Origin: Sphingomonas sp. LM7
Lineage (GTDB): Bacteria > Pseudomonadota > Alphaproteobacteria > Sphingomonadales > Sphingomonadaceae
DNA: 64,000 nt
Direction: 5' to 3'
Assembly (NCBI RefSeq): GCF_002002925.1
Contig: NZ_CP019511.1
Location: 1,798,001 to 1,862,000, forward strand
The translations under genes were made by a program, and so were the position numbers. The first letter of the stretch is position 1; the number at the start of each line of letters is the position of its first letter. Below the pieces are notes generated by a model. It was given only the letters and a program-made list of their open reading frames with translations. It had not been told where the DNA came from and ran no database searches. Shown piece by piece: positions 1 to 8,128 of the stretch.

Positions 1-1924
1 GCAGATTGCCCTCCGCCTGGCTCGCCTCGAGGCCGGTGCGGCCGAGCAACAGGCTCGAGAAGCGCTCGATCGTGGTCGTGCCATCCTTGCCGAGGTCGAT
101 CGCGCCGGCGAGCTTGTCGACGAACGCAGTCGCACCACGGGTGTCGCCGGCGCCGAGCGCCTTCGCGCCTACTGCGGCATTTTCCTGAAAGCGCGCGAGC
201 GGCAGCTTGGCCGGCGTGGCGAGCACTTCAGGACGCACCTGCGCATTGGGCAGGCCACTCGACGCGCCGGTGAGCCCGAGCAGACCAGAGAAACCGAGCC
301 CGGTGCCGAAGCGATCGGTCGAGTCCGACGGGACCGATAGCACTGCGCCCGAAAGCGCGGCGGTCGGCTCGAAGCGCATCCGGCCGCGATCGTCGAGGCT
401 GAAATTGCCGAAATCGCCGAGCGGGCTCGAATTGAGCTGGCCGACGAGATCGCCGACGGTGCCCCCGGCGGCCGGCGTCAGCGTATAGCTGGTCAGCGCA
501 CGACCGGTGGTGTCGCGCAGGACGATCTGGGCGGTTTCGCCCGCAGCGAAGCCATGGGGGTCGCCGGTTGCGAGACCCGAGGGGACCAACGTGCTCGAAT
601 CGCTGCGGACGAAGTCGTTGAGGCCGAAATATTGCGAGACGCCCACGCCGGCGCGGCTGCTCGGCTTGGTCTCGTTCTGCGCAACGACGACGCCGTTGCC
701 CGAGCCGCTGGCGGCGATGCTCAGCTTGCCGTCGGTGAAGGTCGCGGTGCCCGCGCCGCCCAGCCCTGCGTTGATCGCAGAGACCATGTCGGCGATCGTG
801 GCGCCCGCGGGCATCGCGTCGAAATCGATGCTGGTCTTGGCGACAAGCGTGCCGTCGGCCTTGGTCACTGCGAAGGTCGCCGCGCCGGTGAAGCCCAGCC
901 GGTCGGTGCCGACCAGACCGGTCTGGCGACCGTTCAGGCTTGTGGGCGGCGGCACGGTGGTGCCGGCGTTGGAGACCGCGTTGAGCGCCTCGGACAGCCC
1001 CGCGAAGAGCACGCCCATCTGTTCGGAAAAGGCCGGCAATGCGCGGTCGCGCAAGTCGAGCAGGCCGCCCAGCTTGCCGCCGACCGCGGCCGAATCGAGC
1101 TTCTCGCCGGTCGCCGCGCCCATCGCGCCGCTGTCTTCGGCGAAGCGGATCTCGATCGTCGGATAAATGGGCTGCGAGGCGCCGAGCCCGGCATTGGGAT
1201 AATTGAGCTGGCGCAGCTTCTTGTCGAGCAGCACGCCGCCATTGGCAGTCTCGATCGAGACGCGGCCGTCCGGCTGTTCGCGCACATTGACCGAGATCAG
1301 GCTGCTGAGTTCCTCGATCGCAGTCATCCGCTGGTCGGCGGCGCCGCCGACATTCTTGCCCTGGCCGGTGGCCTGGGCGACGGTGCTGTTGAGATCATGG
1401 ATGCGCTTGAGCAGGCTGTTGATCTTGTCGACCGAATAGCCGACCTCGGACTCGACGTCGCCGCGCAGGCCGTCGACGTCGGTCGTCAGCTGCTGCATCG
1501 AATCGATCGCGTCCTGCACATCGGCAGTGAACACCGCAACGGTCTGTGCAGAGGATTGCGAGCCGGTCATCGCCACTGCCGAGGCAGTGACCGAGTCGAG
1601 CCGCGCTGGCAGGCCCGAAGCCGCGCCGGGCTCGCCCAGCAGCGACTGGAGCCGGTCAAGATAACCGGCAGTGACGTCCGCGCGGCCATAGTCGCCCGCG
1701 CGGCGATAGACATTGGCTTCGAGGAAACGGTCCGCGACGCGAGTGGGCTCGCCCACCGTGACGCCGTTGACCTGGCCCGAGACCACGCCGGTGCTGAGGC
1801 TGACGCGCTCGCGCGCGTAACCCGACACACCGACATTGGCGATGTTGTTCGAGACCGAGCGGAGTCCGGCCTGGGCAGCTGCCAGGCCGGAAACCGCGGA
1901 TCCGAGGATATGATTGAGCGACAT
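1..1924 (-). CDS. flgK: Flagellar hook-associated protein 1 FlgK, 3' end missing
   Basis: Junction protein between the flagellar hook and filament, assembled outside the cell after export through the flagellar type III system. The N-terminus reads MSLNHILGSAVSGLAAAQAG followed by LRSVSNNIANVGVSGYARE, the coiled-coil 'SNNIAN' signature of rod/hook/HAP proteins. FlgK-type sequence continues for about 640 residues, up to the window edge. The C-terminal coiled coil and stop codon lie outside. The start ATG is 25 bases after the flgE stop, so the two genes probably share a transcript. FlgK is preferred over FlgL or FlgE because of the N-terminal motif, the length and the position directly after flgE. 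Confidence 0.93.
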   Translation of the reverse strand, partial: MSLNHILGSAVSGLAAAQAGLRSVSNNIANVGVSGYARERVSLSTGVVSGQVNGVTVGEPTRVADRFLEANVYRRAGDYGRADVTAGYLDRLQSLLGEPGAASGLPARLDSVTASAVAMTGSQSSAQTVAVFTADVQDAIDSMQQLTTDVDGLRGDVESEVGYSVDKINSLLKRIHDLNSTVAQATGQGKNVGGAADQRMTAIEELSSLISVNVREQPDGRVSIETANGGVLLDKKLRQLNYPNAGLGASQPIYPTIEIRFAEDSGAMGAATGEKLDSAAVGGKLGGLLDLRDRALPAFSEQMGVLFAGLSEALNAVSNAGTTVPPPTSLNGRQTGLVGTDRLGFTGAATFAVTKADGTLVAKTSIDFDAMPAGATIADMVSAINAGLGGAGTATFTDGKLSIAASGSGNGVVVAQNETKPSSRAGVGVSQYFGLNDFVRSDSSTLVPSGLATGDPHGFAAGETAQIVLRDTTGRALTSYTLTPAAGGTVGDLVGQLNSSPLGDFGNFSLDDRGRMRFEPTAALSGAVLSVPSDSTDRFGTGLGFSGLLGLTGASSGLPNAQVRPEVLATPAKLPLARFQENAAVGAKALGAGDTRGATAFVDKLAGAIDLGKDGTTTIERFSSLLLGRTGLEASQAEGNL

Positions 1925-1949
1925 CGCCTATGGTCTCGGATTTGGAGGA

Positions 1950-3251
1950 TTAACGCTTCAGGTCGCTCACTTCGCGCAGCATGTCGTCGACCGTAGTGAT
2001 GATCTTCGACGAGGCGCTGTATGCCCGCTGGAAGCGGATCATGTTGGTGAACTCGCCCGCCAGATCGACGGTCGAGGCTTCGAGCGAGTTCGCTGCGATC
2101 CCGCCCGCGCCGAGCTGGCCCGGTGCGTTGAGCGTCATGCCGCCCGAGGCGCGGCTGATCGTGTAGGCATTGCCCGACAGGCGCGTGAGGCCGTCCGGAT
2201 TCTGGAAGGTGGCGATCGGCAGCTGGAACACTGCGCGGGTCGAACCGTCCGAGAAGATCGCGCTGACGGTGCCCTGCTTGTCGATTTCCACCGACGAGAG
2301 GTTGCCGAGCATGCCGCCGTCGACGTTCGACGAAATCAGCGAGCTCTCGGTGCCGAACTGGGTGATGCCGTCGATGCCGTCGTCGCTGCCGATCGACAGC
2401 GTGATCGGAACCGAACCCGCATTGTTGGTCCAGGTGACGTTGAGCGGATCGAACAGCGCGGCGCTCGAGCCGGCGCGGTCAAGGCTGCCGTCCGGATTGA
2501 ACTTGATGGTGCCGCTGGCGAGCACGCCGCCGGTGGCGGTGACGTCGCTGGCCGGGTTCGAATAGACTTCGCTCTGCCAGGTGTTCGCACCGGTCTTGAT
2601 GAAGCCCATCGTCACGCGGTGCGTGCCGCCCTGCGAGTCCGACACGTCGAAGGAGCGGGTGAACTGCGGCGTGACCGCGCCCGACGCCATGTTACCGGCG
2701 GTGTAGGTGCCCGCATAGTTGGCGGTGGTCGACTGCAGGTTCATGCGCGCCTGGATGCGCGTGGTCGGCGAGGCGGTGCCGATCAGGTCGCTCACGCGCA
2801 CCGGCTCGAGCGCTTCGACGCTGCCGGTGTTGGTGTAGTCGCCCGACGCGTCGAGACGCCAGCCATAGAGATAGAGGCCCGCCGGATTGCGCAGGAAGCC
2901 CTCTTCGTCCGGGCGGAACGCGCCGGCGCGGGTATAGGCGACGTCGCCGGTCGAATCCGACGAAGCGCGCGTCACGAAGAAGCCGCCGCCGTCGATCGCG
3001 AGATCGGTGCTGCTGCCCGAGGCCTGAAGCAGGCCCTGCTTGGAAACCATCGAAACCGGCGCTGCGGCCACGCCGCCCGCCGAATAGTTGCTCTTGGCAC
3101 GGCCGTCGGTGACCATGGTGCGGAACTGGGCTTCGACGCCCTTGTACCCGACGGTGTTGATGTTGGTGATGTTGTCGGCGACGGTCGCCATTGCGCTCGC
3201 TTGGGCGCTGAGACCGGACACGCCGGCGTAGAGAGCGGAATAGAGGCTCAA
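1950..3251 (-). CDS. flgE: Flagellar hook protein FlgE (TTG start)
   Basis: Structural subunit of the flagellar hook, 433 residues. The N-terminus LSLYSALYAGVSGLSAQ followed by VADNITNINTVGYKG is the conserved hook/rod motif. The middle part has the FlgE domain with 'AYTRAGAF' and 'GLYLYGWRLD', and the C-terminus ends in a coiled coil (FQRAYSASSKIITTVDDMLREV). The frame stays open upstream but has no hook-like sequence there. I place the start at a TTG seven bases after AGGAG. An out-of-frame ATG sits two bases after AGGAG and gives only Met-Thr-stop, its TGA overlapping the TTG. flgK follows on the same strand. Confidence 0.92.
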   Translation of the reverse strand: MSLYSALYAGVSGLSAQASAMATVADNITNINTVGYKGVEAQFRTMVTDGRAKSNYSAGGVAAAPVSMVSKQGLLQASGSSTDLAIDGGGFFVTRASSDSTGDVAYTRAGAFRPDEEGFLRNPAGLYLYGWRLDASGDYTNTGSVEALEPVRVSDLIGTASPTTRIQARMNLQSTTANYAGTYTAGNMASGAVTPQFTRSFDVSDSQGGTHRVTMGFIKTGANTWQSEVYSNPASDVTATGGVLASGTIKFNPDGSLDRAGSSAALFDPLNVTWTNNAGSVPITLSIGSDDGIDGITQFGTESSLISSNVDGGMLGNLSSVEIDKQGTVSAIFSDGSTRAVFQLPIATFQNPDGLTRLSGNAYTISRASGGMTLNAPGQLGAGGIAANSLEASTVDLAGEFTNMIRFQRAYSASSKIITTVDDMLREVSDLKR

Positions 3252-3405
3252 GTCATTACTCCTGACGACGCCCGCGGATCGATCGCGCAGGCCACAGGTG
3301 CATTTTAGGATGGAATGCGCGCGGCCGGACTTCGGGCGGGAGAAATTGCGCAATGGCGCGATACACAGCCGCGCACGAACCGTTCGGATACAATCGGCCG
3401 GCGCC
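3252..3405. other. Intergenic region upstream of flgE
   Basis: 154 bases separate the flgE start from the stop of the WYL-type regulator. The flgE Shine-Dalgarno sequence AGGAG lies at its left end. I looked for a sigma-54 style GG-N10-GC element and for a sigma-28 promoter on the minus strand and found no convincing match. Confidence 0.4.
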
Positions 3406-4101
3406 TCAACTCTGTGGTCCGAATTGCGATTCATATCGCCGCAGGCATTCGGCGAGCGAACGCTCCTTGACCGGGCTGAATTGCCGCCCCGTAATCGCCG
3501 CGCCCGTCGTGCGATCAAGCCGGAACATCCGGAAATCCTCGCGGATTTCGCACCAGGCGACCAGCGTCCAGACCTTCCCCCAAAACCACAAGCCAAGCGG
3601 GTAGACGCTCCGCACGGTCGCGATGCCGTCCTGATCCTCATAGTCGAAACGCACGATGTCGCAGGCCGCGATAGCTCTTTGCATCAAGTCGATCCGTTCG
3701 CGCACCGCGTCGGTCAACTCCATCGGCGGCGCGAATATGGCGGTCTCCGAGACTCCCTTCCTGACGGCCGGTGGCAGAACCAGCTCGATCTTCACCAAGG
3801 CCTCGGCCGCATCGCGGGCCATGCCGACCCCGCCCCAGGATTTCACCATTCGAATCCCAGCGACCAGCGCGGCAATTTCGCCTCGCGTAAACATCAGCGG
3901 CGGCAGGTCGTAGCCGCTGCGCAGGATGTATCCAATGCCGGCGGCGCCATCGATCGGCACTCCGGTAGATTGGAGGTCGGCGATATCACGATAAATGGTG
4001 CGCTCGGAAACCTCCAGCCGTTCGGCGAGCATGGTCGCGGTAACCAGCCGACCGCCGCGCAAATATTGCACGATCTGAAAGAGGCGGTCGGCTCGGCGCA
4101 T
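3406..4101 (-). CDS. YafY/WYL-type helix-turn-helix transcriptional regulator
   Basis: Predicted cytoplasmic DNA-binding regulator, 231 residues. The first 60 residues form an HTH_11-type winged helix (RADRLFQIVQYLRGGRLVTA, then LAERLEVSERTIYRDIADLQ). A WYL-like sensing domain follows at about residues 135-210, with 'VYPLGLWFWGKVWTLVAWCE' and 'FRMFRLDRTTG'. The ATG overlaps the TGA of the upstream VOC gene by one base, so the pair is translationally coupled. Regulators of this family next to VOC proteins are common small modules; the ligand is unknown. The pair interrupts flagellar genes and is probably unrelated to motility. Confidence 0.85.
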   Translation of the reverse strand: MRRADRLFQIVQYLRGGRLVTATMLAERLEVSERTIYRDIADLQSTGVPIDGAAGIGYILRSGYDLPPLMFTRGEIAALVAGIRMVKSWGGVGMARDAAEALVKIELVLPPAVRKGVSETAIFAPPMELTDAVRERIDLMQRAIAACDIVRFDYEDQDGIATVRSVYPLGLWFWGKVWTLVAWCEIREDFRMFRLDRTTGAAITGRQFSPVKERSLAECLRRYESQFGPQS

Positions 4102-4481
4102 CAACCCTTGTACTTGAAAAGGCCCAGGCTGTTGCCCTCACTATCCCTGGCATAGAAGAACGAACCGACTGGAATGTCCACCACCTCGGAGAGAACTTCG
4201 CCCCCGCCCCGCCGCACGCGCTCCATCGCGTCGGCCAAATCGTCATCCGCAACCGCGAAATGGGCAGTCATGCCGCCGCCGTCCTTCGCTGGTTGGCCGG
4301 GATAGAGATGTCCCGCGGCATGATCGCCTTCGGCATGCGGCAGCATCCAGATGGGGTTGGGGCCATTGTCACTCCTGGCGAGCGGGCCCTGCAGCAACGT
4401 CTCATAGAATTTGCACGCCCGCTCGGGATCGGCGACGGGTATCTCGGTAAATACGATCTGCGGCTGCACTTTGTCAGTCAT
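4101..4481 (-). CDS. VOC family (glyoxalase/bleomycin-resistance-like) protein
   Basis: Small metal-dependent or binding-fold protein of the vicinal oxygen chelate superfamily, 126 residues. It shows the paired beta-alpha-beta-beta-beta pattern: FTEIPVADPERACKFYETLL at the N-terminus and MTAHFAVADDDLADAMERVR in the second half, ending in FFYARDSEGNSLGLFKYKG. The start ATG follows AGGAGGA at good spacing. It overlaps the regulator downstream by one base. The substrate cannot be read from sequence; such proteins act as lyases, dioxygenases or drug-binding proteins. Confidence 0.85.
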   Translation of the reverse strand: MTDKVQPQIVFTEIPVADPERACKFYETLLQGPLARSDNGPNPIWMLPHAEGDHAAGHLYPGQPAKDGGGMTAHFAVADDDLADAMERVRRGGGEVLSEVVDIPVGSFFYARDSEGNSLGLFKYKG

Positions 4482-4665
4482 CGGTCCGTTCCTCCTGTGT
4501 CGAAGAACCCTTTTGGCATGCCCCTCCTGACAGCATTGAGTCAGTAGGGACGCGACTGGCGCGAGCAGGCCATCGGCGCACTGGGCAAAAATTGCCGGGT
4601 GCGCGACCGCACCCCTGCGCGATCATCCTATAAGAGAGCAAACGCACTCTAAAAGGTTGTTCCCA

Positions 4666-5058
4666 ATGCTCCGCATCACCCTTCGCGACGGCGAAAAGGC
4701 AATCGTCAACGGCGCCGTGCTTCGTGCCGTCGGCCGCACGCAGATCGCAGTCGAGAACCAGGTGTCGATCCTGCGCGGCCGCGAAGTGATGCAGCCCGAG
4801 GAAGCCACCACGCCCGCACGCCAGCTCTATTTCGCGGCGATGCTCGCCTATATCGACCCGGCCAACCGCACCCAGCATCAGGACCATGTCGTCGGCCTGA
4901 TCGGCGGCCTCGTCGCCACGCTCACCGCACCCGAAGCGCGCGCCACCTGCATCGCCTTCGCGCACGACATCGCCACCGGTGACTATTACAAGGCGCTCTC
5001 GGCCGCGCGCGAGCTGATCGGCTTCGAGAACGTCGCGACCGAAGCCCAGGCCGCGTAA
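4666..5058 (+). CDS. flbT: Flagellin synthesis regulator FlbT
   Basis: 130-residue post-transcriptional regulator. In Caulobacter FlbT binds flagellin mRNA and couples flagellin translation to hook completion. The sequence has the family N-terminus LRITLRDGEKAIVNGAVLRA and the core VSILRGREVMQPEEATTPAR followed by QLYFAAMLAYID. The start ATG is the first in-frame ATG; a TTG nine bases upstream is less likely. fliI begins 12 bases after the stop. The usual partner flaF is not adjacent in this window. Confidence 0.88.
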   Translation: MLRITLRDGEKAIVNGAVLRAVGRTQIAVENQVSILRGREVMQPEEATTPARQLYFAAMLAYIDPANRTQHQDHVVGLIGGLVATLTAPEARATCIAFAHDIATGDYYKALSAARELIGFENVATEAQAA

Positions 5059-5069
5059 GGACCACCGCG

Positions 5070-6425
5070 GTGCAGACTCTCGCCAGCGCAGCCCGCGCGA
5101 TCCGCACCATGGTGCCCGATCGCCGCTTCGGCAGTGTCGTCGCAGTTCGCGGCGCGCTGATCGAAGTGGAAGGGCTCGCGGGCGTTGCGCAGATCGGCAG
5201 CCGCGTCGAAATCCAGGGCTCGAACGGCACGGTCGAGGCCGAAGTCACTGCGCTCGACCGCAACGTCGCGCTCTGCCTCCCCTTTGTCGATCCGCAGGGC
5301 GTCGGCCTCGGCTCGCGTGCCGAGCTCGCCGCGGGCCAGTTCAGCGTCCGCCCTTCGGCCGCGTGGCTGGGGCGCATGATCAACGGTCTCGGCCGCCCGG
5401 TCGATGGTCAGGGCCCGCTTCCCAACGGCGCCGATCCACAGCCGATCAAGGCCTCTCCTCCCGCCGCTTCCAACCGCGCCCGCGTCGGTCAGCGCATCCA
5501 GACCGGCGTTCGCACGCTCGACATGTTCGTGCCGCTCTGCATCGGCCAGCGTCTCGGCCTGTTCGCCGGTTCGGGCGTCGGCAAGTCGGTGCTACTGTCG
5601 ATGCTCGCGCGCTGGACCCAGTGCGACGTCGCCGTGATCGGCCTGATCGGCGAGCGCGGCCGCGAAGTGCAGGAATTCATCGAGGACGATCTGGGACCCG
5701 AGGGCATGGCCCGCTCGGTCGTCGTCGTCGCCACTTCGGACGAGCCCGCGCTGATGCGCCGCCAGGCCGCGTGGACCACCCTTGCCGTCGCCGAGCATTT
5801 CCGCGACCAGGGCCTCAACGTCCTGTGCTTGATGGATTCGGTCACCCGCTTCGCGATGGCGCAGCGCGAGATCGGCCTCGCCTCGGGCGAGCCGCCGGCG
5901 ACCAAGGGCTACACCCCCACCGTTTTCGCCGAGCTGCCCCGGCTGCTCGAGCGCGCCGGCCCCGGCGAGCCCGGCAAGGGCATGATCACTGGCCTGTTCA
6001 CGGTCCTCGTCGATGGCGACGACCATAACGAGCCCGTCGCCGACGCGGTTCGCGGCATCCTCGACGGCCACGTCGTAATGCGCCGAGCGATCGCCGAGCG
6101 CGGCCGCTATCCCGCGATCGACGTGTTGAAGTCGGTCTCGCGTACCCTGCCGCATTGCATGAACGACGAGCAGAACACCACGCGCCTCGCCGCGCGCAAG
6201 TTGCTGTCGACCTATGCCGACATGGAAGAGATGGTCCGCCTCGGCGCGTACAAGGCCGGCTCGTCTGAAGAAGTCGACCGCGCCGTCGCGCTCGCGCCGC
6301 TGATCGAGACGCTGATCAACCAGGGCAAGCACGACCAGGGCGATGCAGATATCGATTTTGCCGCACTGGCCGAGATCGTCGGCGCTGAGACGGTCATGGC
6401 CGAACCCGTGCGAGCCGCCGCATGA
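5070..6425 (+). CDS. fliI: Flagellum-specific ATPase FliI
   Basis: Cytoplasmic ATPase of the flagellar type III export apparatus, 451 residues, related to the F1 beta subunit. The Walker A motif GLFAGSGVGKS is at residues 163-173 and Walker B LCLMD at 252-256. 'GLIGERGREVQEF' (about 191-203) and 'QREIGLASGEPPATKGYTP' are diagnostic of type III ATPases. The start is a GTG seven bases after an AAGGA ribosome-binding site. The stop overlaps the fliJ start by four bases (ATGA). The order flbT-fliI-fliJ supports a flagellar rather than virulence secretion role. Confidence 0.95.
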   Translation: MQTLASAARAIRTMVPDRRFGSVVAVRGALIEVEGLAGVAQIGSRVEIQGSNGTVEAEVTALDRNVALCLPFVDPQGVGLGSRAELAAGQFSVRPSAAWLGRMINGLGRPVDGQGPLPNGADPQPIKASPPAASNRARVGQRIQTGVRTLDMFVPLCIGQRLGLFAGSGVGKSVLLSMLARWTQCDVAVIGLIGERGREVQEFIEDDLGPEGMARSVVVVATSDEPALMRRQAAWTTLAVAEHFRDQGLNVLCLMDSVTRFAMAQREIGLASGEPPATKGYTPTVFAELPRLLERAGPGEPGKGMITGLFTVLVDGDDHNEPVADAVRGILDGHVVMRRAIAERGRYPAIDVLKSVSRTLPHCMNDEQNTTRLAARKLLSTYADMEEMVRLGAYKAGSSEEVDRAVALAPLIETLINQGKHDQGDADIDFAALAEIVGAETVMAEPVRAAA

Positions 6426-6850
6426 CGCCGTTCGACACCGCGCTCCGCGTCCAGCGCCGCGAAGTCGATGCCGTGAAGGTGTCGATCAGCGTCGAAGTCG
6501 AGCGCATCACCACGCTTGAGACTCAGGCGCGCAGCCATGACGCGACCGTGCAGCACGAGCGCGCACTCGCCTATGCCCTGCCCTTTGCCAGCGACGCCTG
6601 GACCGCGCGGATGAAGGCCGAGCGTCGCCGTCTCGACGAAGCCGCCTATCTGGCGCAGGCCCGGCTCGGGCGTCTCCGCGCACAGGCCGTCGAAGCCTAT
6701 GGTACGATGCGCGCCATCGAAGGCGCTGCCGAACGCTATGAGGACGAAGCCGAGCGCGTGCTCAGCCTCGCCGAGCAGAGCGCGATCGACGACATTGCCG
6801 CGGCGCGCTTCCTGCGCGCCCGCGCCTCCATCCGGAAGCGCTCGGCATGA
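6422..6850 (+). CDS. fliJ: FliJ-like flagellar export chaperone
   Basis: 142-residue, strongly helical and charged protein with long coiled-coil segments, for example the stretch from about 55 to 125 containing RMKAERRRLDEAAYLAQARL. FliJ links the FliI ATPase to the export gate and escorts chaperones. The assignment rests mainly on position (overlapping fliI by four bases), size and coiled-coil character, because FliJ proteins diverge strongly in sequence. The stop also overlaps the next start by four bases, so all three genes are translationally coupled. Confidence 0.75.
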   Translation: MTPFDTALRVQRREVDAVKVSISVEVERITTLETQARSHDATVQHERALAYALPFASDAWTARMKAERRRLDEAAYLAQARLGRLRAQAVEAYGTMRAIEGAAERYEDEAERVLSLAEQSAIDDIAAARFLRARASIRKRSA

Positions 6851-7899
6851 TCAACGCCACCCAGCTTGCCAACCTCACCCCCGCCAAGCGCGCGCAGGTG
6901 ATCTATGCCGAGGCGCAGTCGCAGCTTTCGAGCCGGCTGTGGCGCGCTGCGCTCGGCGATGGCGACAGCAAGGATACGCGCGAGACGTCACCGTTCGGCG
7001 CGAACAACATGAACATGGATTCGCTGATCGGCCTGCTCGGCGGTCGTGAAGGCGTGACCGGCGCGCAGGGCCATTGTGCCTGCCACTGCGCGTGCAGCTG
7101 CCACACGCCCGCAGCCGCCACCGGCGCGGGCGGCGAAGGCAAGGCCATGGGCGTCGGCACCACCGGCGCCGGCGCAATCGATCCCGACGAGCCCCGCGCC
7201 ACCCCGGCTGCGATGATCTCGCTGGCCGGCGCGGGCAGCAGCGCCGCGAGCGGCGACCTCAAGCTCGGCCCCAACGCCCGCTATGCCGCCACCTTTGCCG
7301 TGGCGGAATCGCGCACCGGCATCCCGGCGTCCGCGCTCGCCGCCATCGTCGATGCCGAAGCCGCCAAGACCGGCGACGGCAGCTGGAATACCCATTCGCG
7401 CAATCCGCGGTCGAGCGCCGCGGGCCTCGGCCAGTTCCTCAGCGGGACGTGGCAGGAACTGGCGCAGACCCAGGGCACCTGGCTCAACAGCTATGCCGCC
7501 GATCGCGGCTGGCTCGACGGCCGCGGCCGGCTGCAGACCGGCAATCGCGCCGAGCTGCTCGCGCTGCGCTACGATCCCAAGGCGTCGATTCTAGGCGTCG
7601 CCGATCTGGCCAAGACCAATCTCGACCGGCTCGAAAAGTCCGGCGTGCGCGTGCGCACCGATTCGGAGACTCTCGCCAAGGCGGCCTATCTCGGCCATCA
7701 TCTCGGGCTGGGCGACGCCAAGAAGTTCCTCAGCGGCGGGATCGAGGCGGGCCGCGCCCGCATGCTGCTTTCCGCCCAGATCGGCGCCTCCGCCGCCGAG
7801 CAGCGCATCGCCAGCGCAGGCAATGCCACCCAGGCGCATCGCCAGTGGCTCACGGGCTTCATCGATCGCAGAATTCGCCCCGAAGCGTTCGCTTCGTAA
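6847..7899 (+). CDS. Lytic-transglycosylase-like flagellar protein with a Cys/His cluster
   Basis: 350-residue protein translationally coupled to fliJ. Residues about 145-330 resemble an SLT/muramidase fold: 'FAVAESRTGIPASALAAIVDAEA' followed by 'RSSAAGLGQFLSGTWQEL', the AxGLxQ-type signature of peptidoglycan lytic enzymes. FlgJ-like muramidases clear the cell wall for rod assembly, which fits the location. No standard signal peptide is visible, so export through the flagellar apparatus is possible. The unusual feature is residues 76-86, HCACHCACSCH, in a low-complexity linker; the rest of the protein has no cysteine that I can see. A role in metal binding is only a suggestion. Confidence 0.7.
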   Translation: MINATQLANLTPAKRAQVIYAEAQSQLSSRLWRAALGDGDSKDTRETSPFGANNMNMDSLIGLLGGREGVTGAQGHCACHCACSCHTPAAATGAGGEGKAMGVGTTGAGAIDPDEPRATPAAMISLAGAGSSAASGDLKLGPNARYAATFAVAESRTGIPASALAAIVDAEAAKTGDGSWNTHSRNPRSSAAGLGQFLSGTWQELAQTQGTWLNSYAADRGWLDGRGRLQTGNRAELLALRYDPKASILGVADLAKTNLDRLEKSGVRVRTDSETLAKAAYLGHHLGLGDAKKFLSGGIEAGRARMLLSAQIGASAAEQRIASAGNATQAHRQWLTGFIDRRIRPEAFAS

Positions 7900-8128
7900 A
7901 TTCTGTCCTATAATTAATTGACGGGTCAGCGATCGGCCAAGGCCGGTTAATTCGCTATAAACCACTGAAATCCACGGTTTTCAGCCGTTTCTCGGCACCC
8001 TACGGGGCATCCCGACTGCGTATTTCTACATATAGGATCGGTTTCTATCCGTTAAAGGATTGGCTGGCATTTACCGCCTTGTCGAAAGGGCAGCCTCACG
8101 GCGGCCTCCACGAACCAGGGGATTGCAC
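7900..8128. other. Intergenic region upstream of the sigma-like gene
   Basis: 229 AT-richer bases between the flagellar muramidase-like gene and the sigma-factor-like gene. The stretch holds TATAAT-like hexamers near 7910 and 8033 and a ribosome-binding site AGGGGA just before the ATG at 8129. It probably contains the promoter of the sigma-like gene, but I cannot assign a sigma class. Confidence 0.4.

Noticed and set aside
554..3308. Long open frames on the plus strand opposite flgK and flgE
   Set aside because: They are mirror frames of GC-rich genes. They encode Arg/Ala/Gly-rich sequence without domains, while the minus strand has clear hook-family proteins.
4580..4600. Sigma-54-like promoter before flbT (CTGGGCAAAAATTGCC)
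   Set aside because: The GG and GC pairs are nine bases apart or fewer instead of the required ten, so the match fails.
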